Positions 44,056 through 51,388 of a DNA stretch of 64,000 nucleotides are shown here, piece after piece. Every line of letters starts with the position of its first letter. Position 1 is the stretch's first letter. The position numbers and the translations under genes were made by a program. The DNA lies in contig OZ252227.1 in assembly GCA_965249175.1 (NCBI GenBank), positions 4,588,001 to 4,652,000 on the forward strand. Direction: 5' to 3'. The notes under the pieces are model-generated. The model was not told where the DNA came from. It ran no database searches and was given only the letters and a program-made list of their open reading frames with translations. Source of the stretch: CAZYFH01 sp965249175 (GTDB lineage: Bacteria > Acidobacteriota > Vicinamibacteria > Vicinamibacterales > UBA8438).

Positions 44056-46377
44056 TCAGAAGCGCAGCAAACGCGTCGCCTTGACCACGACCGCGCGATT
44101 GCGCAGCTCCACATACCGGCTCGGCTTGAGCGGGTCGGTGCTCTGCTCTTCCGTGTAGACCACGAACAGCTCGCTGCCCGGGGAATACTCCCAGCGCAAT
44201 CGCAAGTTGGCGCCCAGGGTGTCGTTCGTCGAGTTGTACTGCAGGAGGCCGCTGAAGAACATTCTCGGTGAGAACGTGTAGGTCACCCGCGCCCTCGCGA
44301 GGTCGGTTCGGAGCGACCCCGCCGGCACGTCGATCCAGTTGAACGAGAAGCTCGGCTCGATCGAGAGCCGCTGAAGCACCTCGACCCGACCGCGTCCGAG
44401 GTCGAGTGACGTAATGTTGCCGTCGAAGTACCCACCGACGGTGAGCGCGACCCGCCCGGCGAACCGGCGCTGCGGTCCGAGCGCGTAGGAGAGTTGCACG
44501 TCGCGGAACTCGTATCCGCCGACCGGGATGCTGAGGTCACCGCCGGGCGAGAACGGCTCGTGGAGCCGCTCGTAGCTGTCTCGGATACTCACGCCAACCT
44601 GGTCGCTGTTCTCGAGCTCGGATTGGAATCCAACGATGTTCTCTCGCGTTTCGAGCCGACCATTGTCGGCGGTGAGGAAATAATCGAGGCTCGCGTCAAA
44701 GACGAACTGACGCACCGAGGCCAGCGACGCGGGTCGCGGACTGAAGCGACCGGACACGAACGTGCGTCGAAAATTGTCGCGCCGCAGGAACCCGACCTCC
44801 GGATTGAAGTGGTCCTCGACCAGGAGATGGTCGACTTCGAATCCGTAGCGGTCGGCGTTGTAGCCGAACCGTCCCTGGTAGCTCGTGTCCTGGCCCGCCT
44901 GCCCGGACGTGCGCGTGCGCGCGTAGTAGCCGAGGAGGTTGACGTCCTCGAAGAACGAGAACGTCGCGTCGACACCAAGCGTCTGGTTTGATCCGTCGCC
45001 GGCGAGCGACACCGACCGATTCGTGAACAGCGCGCCGACGCTGCTGCGTCGCAGCAGGTCGCGCTTGACCCGCAGCACGGTGAAGTTGGTGTTGGTGGCG
45101 CCAGACACCGCCGCGTCGTCCGTGTGAATGTTCAGCGCGCCCACGTCGAACGCGCCGACCTTACCCGTGACGCGACCACCGCCCACGATTGGGACCGCCT
45201 CCCCTCCCGCGAGCCCTATCCGACGGCTGTAGAACAGCGTCGGGGTATCGCCGCCACCCTGGACACCTCCGCCGCGGGCGCCCCCGATGTTGCCGAAGCC
45301 ACCCCGCGCAAACTGGAAGATGCCGCGCCCTTCGAGAAAGAACTCGCGCTTTTCGGGGAAGAACAGGCTGAAGCGGGTCAGGTTGACCTGCTGCTCGTCG
45401 ACCTCGACCTGAGCAAAATCGGTATTGTACGTGAAGTCCGCCGTGAGGTTTCGCGTGAGGGCGTACTTCGCGTCAACGCCGAAATCCCCGTGACCCGCGC
45501 CGCGCACCGGCGGCTCTGCCACGAGATCGGTGGTCGCGCCCCCAATGCCATAGGGCTTGACCTCGAGACGCCGCGCGCGCTCCGGCACCTCGAGCCCGAC
45601 GAGCGTCCCGGCCGCCGACACGCGGAAGATGCCGCCGCGCCCGCCAAACCCGGCCGCTGAAATTGGGATCGCGGTCAGGTAGCTCCACTCGTTCTTCCGG
45701 AGCACCGTCCGGCGGAGCTGGATCCCCCACACCTGCTCGGACCCGGGCCGAAACCTGAGCGACGAGAACGGCACCGCCATCTCGATGGTCCAGCCGCCAT
45801 CGAAGCGGCCCGTGCGCACGTCCCAGACCGGATTCCAGTCACGGTTCGGGTTGCCCTCGTTCGTGATCTGCTGATCGACGAAGCCGCCAATCGGGTTCGC
45901 GTAGAACAGCAGCGCGTTGCGGCGGTCGTAGTAGGTGTCGATGAGGAAGCCGAACAGGTCGTTATTCAGCAGGTTGAACGCATCACGCCGCATTTCGTTC
46001 GCGACCCACTCGCTCTCGGGCGCGCTATCCCAGCAGCGTCCCGATACATAGAAGTACTCGTCGTCGAACGTGATCCAGGCATCCGTCCGCTCGGTCGCGG
46101 GCGCGCCTTCGTCGGGGAGCTGCTGGATGAAGTCCGAGATCGGTGGCACGGTGTCGTACACCGGCTCGTCGAGCCGGCCATCGATCTGTAGCGGCGCGGT
46201 GAGCTTGATCGCCCGCACGGTCGCCTGTCCTCCGATGCGCGTGATGACCGCTGGCGGCACGGGCGGCGGAGGACCATCGATGACGACGGGGCGGTCGCGG
46301 GGGGCCGTTTGCCCGCTGACCCACGATGTTGCACCGACGAGACAGACGACGAACGCGGCCAGCCAGCGCACCGACAC
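44056..46377 (-). CDS. CBM9-like / DUF5916 outer-membrane protein
   Basis: This encodes 773 residues from the GTG at 46375-46377. The signal peptide is VRWLAAFVVCLVGATSWVSGQ, and the longer open frame adds unlikely sequence. Residues about 60-240 are a carbohydrate-binding module 9-like domain (IDGRLDEPVYDTVPPISDFIQQLPDEGAPATERTDAWITFDDEYFYVSGRCWD). The remainder is a DUF5916 beta-barrel ending in Phe (RNRAVVVKATRLLRF), as outer-membrane proteins do. TACACT lies seven bases before the GTG, so the transcript may be leaderless. It probably binds or passes glycans or related ligands. Confidence 0.87.
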   Translation of the reverse strand: MSVRWLAAFVVCLVGATSWVSGQTAPRDRPVVIDGPPPPVPPAVITRIGGQATVRAIKLTAPLQIDGRLDEPVYDTVPPISDFIQQLPDEGAPATERTDAWITFDDEYFYVSGRCWDSAPESEWVANEMRRDAFNLLNNDLFGFLIDTYYDRRNALLFYANPIGGFVDQQITNEGNPNRDWNPVWDVRTGRFDGGWTIEMAVPFSSLRFRPGSEQVWGIQLRRTVLRKNEWSYLTAIPISAAGFGGRGGIFRVSAAGTLVGLEVPERARRLEVKPYGIGGATTDLVAEPPVRGAGHGDFGVDAKYALTRNLTADFTYNTDFAQVEVDEQQVNLTRFSLFFPEKREFFLEGRGIFQFARGGFGNIGGARGGGVQGGGDTPTLFYSRRIGLAGGEAVPIVGGGRVTGKVGAFDVGALNIHTDDAAVSGATNTNFTVLRVKRDLLRRSSVGALFTNRSVSLAGDGSNQTLGVDATFSFFEDVNLLGYYARTRTSGQAGQDTSYQGRFGYNADRYGFEVDHLLVEDHFNPEVGFLRRDNFRRTFVSGRFSPRPASLASVRQFVFDASLDYFLTADNGRLETRENIVGFQSELENSDQVGVSIRDSYERLHEPFSPGGDLSIPVGGYEFRDVQLSYALGPQRRFAGRVALTVGGYFDGNITSLDLGRGRVEVLQRLSIEPSFSFNWIDVPAGSLRTDLARARVTYTFSPRMFFSGLLQYNSTNDTLGANLRLRWEYSPGSELFVVYTEEQSTDPLKPSRYVELRNRAVVVKATRLLRF

Positions 46378-46544
46378 CCGTGCAAGTGTACGCGAAACCT
46401 CATTGCCCGATTCGCGTCCCGCTCGGTCCGAGAGCGCGGCGCAGCGAGCGTCGGCACCGCGTCCGGCACGGCAAGTGCCATAATCCCGGGGTTCGAACGC
46501 CGCGACGCGCGACACCGATCGGCGCGGCGCACGGAGGTCACAGG

Positions 46545-46976
46545 ATGGCAGAGACCGCGACCCCGGCAAGCAACGCCAACGCGCGCACCCCGAACACGAC
46601 GCTCTACGTGCTCGTCGGCCTTCTCGTCACCGAGATCGCCATGGTTGCGTGCGCGTTCATCTGGGTCTTCATCTACTCGACGGTGATCGACACGACCGGC
46701 AACGAGGCCTACGCACAGGACGCGAGCCCGGTGGTCGCCGTGGTCGTGGCGTTTCCGATCTTCTTTGTGATGGGCCGTGTGTTCTGTCGTCTCGGCGCCC
46801 GGGCGACCATGGCGGCCCTCATCGCCGTCGGGATCAATCTCGCGATCGACTTCCCCCTCGTGCTCACGATGGCAGAGGATCTGCCATACGCCTTGATCGC
46901 ATCGGTCTTGGCGGCGTCGGGAAAGATCAGTGGCGCGTACGTCGGGACACGACCCGCGCGCGCCACGTCCCCGTAG
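46545..46976 (+). CDS. Small four-helix membrane protein of unknown function
   Basis: This encodes 143 residues from the ATG at 46545, after GGAGGTCACAGG. The spans are TLYVLVGLLVTEIAMVACAFIWVFIY, VVAVVVAFPIFFVMGRVF, MAALIAVGINLAIDFPLVL and ALIASVLAASGKISGAYVG. It has the length and helix count of small DUF-type inner-membrane proteins, and no motif suggests a substrate. It is divergent from the barrel gene and followed by palindromic repeats. Confidence 0.72.
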   Translation: MAETATPASNANARTPNTTLYVLVGLLVTEIAMVACAFIWVFIYSTVIDTTGNEAYAQDASPVVAVVVAFPIFFVMGRVFCRLGARATMAALIAVGINLAIDFPLVLTMAEDLPYALIASVLAASGKISGAYVGTRPARATSP

Positions 46977-46977
46977 C

Positions 46978-47063
46978 GCAGGCCTTCAGGCCTGCGGCGA
47001 GGCTAAAGCCTCGCCCTACATAGAAAGTCAGCGAGGCGAGGCTGACGCCTCGCCCTACATAGA
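46978..47063. repeat. Palindromic REP-like repeats
   Basis: Three hairpins lie in a row: GCAGGCCTTCAGGCCTGC (46978-46995), GGCGAGGCTAAAGCCTCGCC (46996-47015) and GGCGAGGCTGACGCCTCGCC (47035-47054). The last two are each followed by CTACATAGA and form a 39-base direct repeat. Palindromic intergenic repeats of this form are dispersed in many bacterial genomes. They lie just after the small membrane protein stop, between convergent genes. Confidence 0.85.
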
Positions 47064-47067
47064 GAAA

Positions 47068-47131
47068 GGGCCGGGTCCTCGCGGGCCCGGCCCTCCGAAA
47101 TCGCCGTCCGAACGCGGGGAGACTCCCCGCG
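47068..47131. terminator. Two strong hairpins between convergent genes
   Basis: GGGCCGGG pairs with CCCGGCCC (47068-47093), and CGCGGGGA pairs with TCCCCGCG (47113-47131). The first is preceded by an A-rich run and lies between the small membrane protein (plus) and the cytochrome/copper protein (minus), so it can end transcription from either side. There is no long U tract, so rho-independent function is only likely. Confidence 0.5.
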
Positions 47132-47138
47132 AGCCGCC

Positions 47139-48482
47139 TTACGGCTGTTGCTCTGTCGTCTCGCTCGGTGTGCTCGCGGCCACACTGTAGGTGATGCCCG
47201 TGTACTGCATCTCCTCCCACGTCTGCTCGCCCCAACGCACCGCGGTCGTGGCATCCGGGTTGGCCTTGTTGGCCTCGGAATTGTCATACCACGCCGACGC
47301 GAAGATCTGCGTGCCCTTCGTGACGACCAGCGGCTCCTCGAACACGTAGTACGTCTGCCAGTTGAAGTCATACCCCGGCACGGACAGCAATGGCTCGGTG
47401 CGCCCATCGGGATACCGGATCTCGTACTCCCACCGCTTGCCCCGCAGGTGGGTGTGCGGCAGCAGCGCGAAGATCTGGGCCTCGTCCGTGAACTCGATCA
47501 ACGAGTCCACCTGCTGGTTCGACTCACCCGGTGGGATCTCGAAGTAGGGGTTGAGAAACTGGCCCGCGATCATCTCGCGCTCAGGGGCCGCATCGGCGAA
47601 GATCAGGCCGACTCTTGACTGATCCTTCGTCACTGTGCCAATCGCGGTGTAGTGCAGCTGGAACACGAACTGGGCTCCGTTGGGGATCCGAAGCGCCGTG
47701 TCGGCCTCGAACACCATCGCGTTGGTTCCGGGCGCCAGCGACGCGACGAGCCGGCCTGGGCCCCGCGGCTCCTCGCGACCCTGACGCTCGCCACCTTCCG
47801 CAGCCCGCTTGCGCGCGCGCTCGATGGCCGCCTCGGCCTCAGGGCTCGCCGGGAGGTCCTTGAAGGCGGACACGGATCGCGCACCACTCGGATCCCGGAC
47901 ATAGAGCAGGATGTGGTGGACGACGGGCCGCGCGCCGGCGCGAAGCTCGATTGCCCGCACCCAGCGGTCCTCGGTGAAGTTCGAGTCGGCCGCCACGAAT
48001 TGGTAGTCGACCGTGCCCTCGGCCGGCACTTCGAAGGCCTCCGGCATCTCGATCACCACGTCGGGCGTCCCGATCTGCCAGCCGTCGCTGAACCGGGGTG
48101 CGGGCGGCAACACGCTTGCATCACCCTCCGGCGCTCCCGCATCCACCCACCGAACGATCGTGTCCTTCTCGGCGTCGGTCAGCCCGCGCGCGTTCGAGAA
48201 GGTTCCGACGGCGGGATTCGCGTGCCAGGGGGGCATCTCGCCGGTGAGCACCTTGTTCTTGATGGATCGGCTCCAGGGCCGCGCGTCCTCGTAGCTAATG
48301 AGCGACATCGGCGCGCTTTCGCCCGCCCGATGGCAGCTCACGCAGTTGTCATAGAGAATCGGAGCAACGTCCCCGGCGAACGTCGGTGTCGCCTCCGCCC
48401 CCTCCGCGCCCGCGGTCCCGAATCCCAGCGCCAGCGCCGCCACGGCGACGCCTACGCACAGCTGCCACGTGTTCCGCTTCAT
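47139..48482 (-). CDS. Secreted cytochrome c / copper type II ascorbate-dependent monooxygenase-like protein
   Basis: This encodes 447 residues from the ATG at 48480-48482, after AAAGGAAAG. Behind the signal peptide, PILYDNCVSCHRAGESAPMSL is a haem c motif. The second half has copper monooxygenase-like features: VVHHILLYV (His-His of the first copper site), VFQLHYTAIG and ALLPHTHLRGKRWEYE (HxH). The combination of haem c and a PHM/DBM-like copper domain is seen in secreted proteins of Acidobacteria and Planctomycetes. It would be periplasmic and oxidative; the substrate is unknown. Confidence 0.87.
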   Translation of the reverse strand: MKRNTWQLCVGVAVAALALGFGTAGAEGAEATPTFAGDVAPILYDNCVSCHRAGESAPMSLISYEDARPWSRSIKNKVLTGEMPPWHANPAVGTFSNARGLTDAEKDTIVRWVDAGAPEGDASVLPPAPRFSDGWQIGTPDVVIEMPEAFEVPAEGTVDYQFVAADSNFTEDRWVRAIELRAGARPVVHHILLYVRDPSGARSVSAFKDLPASPEAEAAIERARKRAAEGGERQGREEPRGPGRLVASLAPGTNAMVFEADTALRIPNGAQFVFQLHYTAIGTVTKDQSRVGLIFADAAPEREMIAGQFLNPYFEIPPGESNQQVDSLIEFTDEAQIFALLPHTHLRGKRWEYEIRYPDGRTEPLLSVPGYDFNWQTYYVFEEPLVVTKGTQIFASAWYDNSEANKANPDATTAVRWGEQTWEEMQYTGITYSVAASTPSETTEQQP

Positions 48483-48614
48483 AAGTCGTCTTTCCTTTGA
48501 GGTGTGGAACCGAGTTTGACCCTTAACCATAGCTTAATGACGGACTTGATGGCCGCAAGGTTCCACCGGGGACGTTCAAATCGCCCCGCGGGCAAGCCGC
48601 GACCCAGCGGCGTG

Positions 48615-50030
48615 TCACAGACCAGGCGTGGCGCCGTTCGCGACCAGGAACCGCACGACCGACTCGTACTGGAGAGACTCGGCCGCGTCGAGGGCAGTGC
48701 GGCTGTCGGTGTCGGCGGCGTTGACGCTCACCCCCAACTCCAACGCCATCGTGACCGCTTCGAGCGCGCGCATTTCCTGTGTGCCGTCGGGAAGCGGTCC
48801 CCACGGTCGCACTCGCCGGCCCCCGCCCATCCCGACAGCCGCCATCAACGCGGTCGTCGCCTCGATGCGCCGCTCGAAGCTTCCGTCGGCGATGTAGTCG
48901 GCGTGGTGCACGAACAGCGGGTCGGCGCCATGGTCCGCGAGCAGGCGCATCAGCGGGACGCGCCCGAGCCTCGCGGCCAGCCAGAACGGCGTGGCACCGA
49001 CCAGCGCCGGCGCGAAATTGTGGTCTCTCGAGGCGCGTCGCGTCGGTGTCCACGTTTCCAATCGGGGGTCAGGCTCAGCGCCATGGGCGAGCAGTGCGGT
49101 CGCCGTGGGTTCGTCCCCGCGCATCACCGCGGCGTGCAGCGCCGCAAACCCGGCGCCCGCAGCATTGGGATCGGCCCCCTGCTCGAGGAGGTACTCGACG
49201 AAGTCTGCGTATCCTGAATGCGCCGCGAGCACAGTCGCGCTGACCCCCCACGCGTTCACGTCATCGACATCCGCTCCGGCGGACACGAGAAGCCGCGCGG
49301 ATGCGAGATCGCCGACGCGGGCGGCGAACAGCAGCGCGGTATTGCCGCCGTGTGGGAACTCCTGGTTGTAGCCGAATTGACCGTGCGGCGGCACGGCCAT
49401 CACCTGCGTCCAGACGTCCGAGCGCGCGTGGATGTCGGCGCCGCCGGCAATCAGGACCTCGGTGACGTCGGCGTGGTGCTGGGCCACCGACCACATGAGC
49501 GCGGTCTGACCGCGCGCACCGCGCGCGTGCGGATCGGCACCCACCGCCAGCAGTTGCTCGACGACCGGGGCACTGCCCGACCGCGCGCCGACCATCAGCG
49601 GCGTCTCGCCGGCCAGCAGGGGCGCGTTGGGGTCCGCTCCCGCGGCCAGCAGCCGGCCAACCATGGCGGCGCTGCCGTTCTGGCTGGCCGTCCAGAGTGG
49701 GGTGGCGCCGAGGTCATTCGCTGCGTCGACATCGGCACCCGCCGCCAGCAGTAGGCCGGCGCTGTCGAGGTCGTCGCGATAGCTCGCCCAGTGGAGCGCC
49801 GTCGACGCGTCCCCCTCGGAGGCCCCCACGCTGGCTCCGGCTGCAAGGAGCGACTCGACGGTAGCGGCGTCCGAGCGCTTGACGGCGCCGATCAGGCGGC
49901 GCTCCAACGACAGCGCGTGCGCGTTGGATGCCGAGACAGGGGCAGCGCCCTGCGCGTGCGCGTCGGGTGGCGCGACACCCGTCACCGCGACGATCAGGCC
50001 GGCGAGAAACAACCTCTGGACGACGCGCAT
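48615..50030 (-). CDS. Secreted ankyrin-repeat protein
   Basis: This encodes 471 residues from the ATG at 50028-50030, two bases after the DUF1552 stop. The open frame further upstream is a shadow of DUF1552. The signal peptide is RLFLAGLIVAVTGVAPPDAHAQ. About nine ankyrin repeats follow, with motifs such as STALHWASYRDDLDSAGLLLAAGADVD, GATPLWTASQNGSAAMVGRLLAAGADPN and GQTALMWSVAQHHADVTEVLIAGGADI. A longer insert (VWTQVMAVPPHGQFGYNQEF) interrupts the array. It is probably a periplasmic binding scaffold for the DUF1552/DUF1592 products encoded upstream. Confidence 0.9.
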   Translation of the reverse strand: MRVVQRLFLAGLIVAVTGVAPPDAHAQGAAPVSASNAHALSLERRLIGAVKRSDAATVESLLAAGASVGASEGDASTALHWASYRDDLDSAGLLLAAGADVDAANDLGATPLWTASQNGSAAMVGRLLAAGADPNAPLLAGETPLMVGARSGSAPVVEQLLAVGADPHARGARGQTALMWSVAQHHADVTEVLIAGGADIHARSDVWTQVMAVPPHGQFGYNQEFPHGGNTALLFAARVGDLASARLLVSAGADVDDVNAWGVSATVLAAHSGYADFVEYLLEQGADPNAAGAGFAALHAAVMRGDEPTATALLAHGAEPDPRLETWTPTRRASRDHNFAPALVGATPFWLAARLGRVPLMRLLADHGADPLFVHHADYIADGSFERRIEATTALMAAVGMGGGRRVRPWGPLPDGTQEMRALEAVTMALELGVSVNAADTDSRTALDAAESLQYESVVRFLVANGATPGL

Positions 50031-50032
50031 CT

Positions 50033-51376
50033 CTAGAGACCGGTGAGCGGCTCGAGCGGGAGCCTCCCTGTGCTGCCACCGAGGCGATCCACCGGCACGT
50101 CCAGCTTGTCCATGAGCGTGACCAGCAGATTGGCGAGCGACGGCTCGTCCGCGTACTGCAGATGCCGGCCGCTCGGCAGCGTCCCGGCGCCGCCGCCCAC
50201 AAGCATGATGGGCAGGTCGTTGCCCGCGTGCCGCGTGCTGTTCGAGATGCCCGACCCGTACAGGATGGTCATGTGGTCCAGCAGCGAGCCATCGCCGTCC
50301 GGCGTCGCGCGCAGCTTGGCCAAGTAGCTGGAGAAGAGCTCGGTGTGATACCGGTTGATCTTCGACATGTGCGCGATCAGCTCGGGCACATCGTTGTGGT
50401 GTGACAGCGGGTGATGCGCCTCGGGCACACCGATCTGCGGGTACGGCCGGGCGCTCTGTTCCTTGCCGATCATGAACGAGATCACCCGCGTCAGGTCGGA
50501 CTGGAACGCGAGCAGTTGGAGGTCGAGCATCAACTCCAGGTGATCCTCGAAGACCGGTGGCGCGCCTTGTGGCTGCCGGATCGCCGGCAGCTCGAGATCG
50601 CGCTGCTCCTCGGCCTTCGAAATCCGCCGCTCGACGTCCCGGATCGACTCCGTATACTCGTCGATCTTGATCTGATCCTGCGGGCCGAGCTCGTGCTTCA
50701 GATCGACGAGCTTCTCTGTCACCGAATCGAGCAGGCTCTTGTGCTGGCGCAGTCTCGCCTCCCGCGCCGACCGTTCGGTGCTGCCGCTGTCGCCGAACAG
50801 CGACTCGAAGACCGCGCGGGGATTCCACTCCATCGGCAGCGGCTGGGTCGGGCTACGCCACGAGATTGTGTGCGTGTAGACGCAGCTCAAGTTGCCGGTG
50901 CACGCGCCGGCGTTGTTCGGTCGGTCCATGGCGACTTCGAGCGAGGCCAACTGCGTCTCGTTCGCGAAGTGCCGGGCCAGAAGCTGATCCATCGAGACGT
51001 CGGCGATGATCTCGACTTCGTTGCGGCCGCCGCGCGTCGTGCCGGTCAGGAACGATCCGGACGCGCCGGCATGGATGTAGTTCCAGTTGGACTTGAGGCC
51101 CGACAGCACGAGCAGCTGATCACGATACGGCGCCAGCGGCTCCAGAATCGGCGACAGGGCGAAGTCGCGTCCCCCCGCACCGGCCGGCGTCCAATGCTCC
51201 ATGGCCATGCCGTTCGGCACGTAGAACGCCTGGAACCGATGCACCGGCTTGGCGGCGGCCAGCAGACCGCGCGAGGAGGCGGGCACCATGGAGTCGAGAA
51301 ACGGCAGCGCGAGGCTTGCGCCGAGGCCACGCAACACCGTGCGGCGCGGCAGCGATTTCGTGGTCAGGAAGGTCAT
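50033..51376 (-). CDS. DUF1552 family Tat-exported protein
   Basis: This 447-residue protein has a twin-arginine-type signal (SLPRRTVLRGLGASLALPFLD). The body matches DUF1552: FQAFYVPNGMAMEHWTPAGAG, LLVLSGLKSNWNYIHAGASGSFLTG, SCVYTHTISWRSPTQPLPMEWNPRAVFESLFG and HNDVPELIAHMSKINRYHTELF...MTILYGSGISNSTRHAGNDLPIMLVGG. It is related to DUF1501 in fold and nearly always neighbours DUF1592, here 12 bases upstream. The biochemical role is unproven. Confidence 0.93.
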   Translation of the reverse strand: MTFLTTKSLPRRTVLRGLGASLALPFLDSMVPASSRGLLAAAKPVHRFQAFYVPNGMAMEHWTPAGAGGRDFALSPILEPLAPYRDQLLVLSGLKSNWNYIHAGASGSFLTGTTRGGRNEVEIIADVSMDQLLARHFANETQLASLEVAMDRPNNAGACTGNLSCVYTHTISWRSPTQPLPMEWNPRAVFESLFGDSGSTERSAREARLRQHKSLLDSVTEKLVDLKHELGPQDQIKIDEYTESIRDVERRISKAEEQRDLELPAIRQPQGAPPVFEDHLELMLDLQLLAFQSDLTRVISFMIGKEQSARPYPQIGVPEAHHPLSHHNDVPELIAHMSKINRYHTELFSSYLAKLRATPDGDGSLLDHMTILYGSGISNSTRHAGNDLPIMLVGGGAGTLPSGRHLQYADEPSLANLLVTLMDKLDVPVDRLGGSTGRLPLEPLTGL

Positions 51377-51388
51377 GTGTCTCCTTCG

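Noticed and set aside
50031..50828. N-terminal extension of the ankyrin protein
   Set aside because: The open frame upstream of 50030 is out-of-frame translation of DUF1552; the signal peptide begins at 50030.
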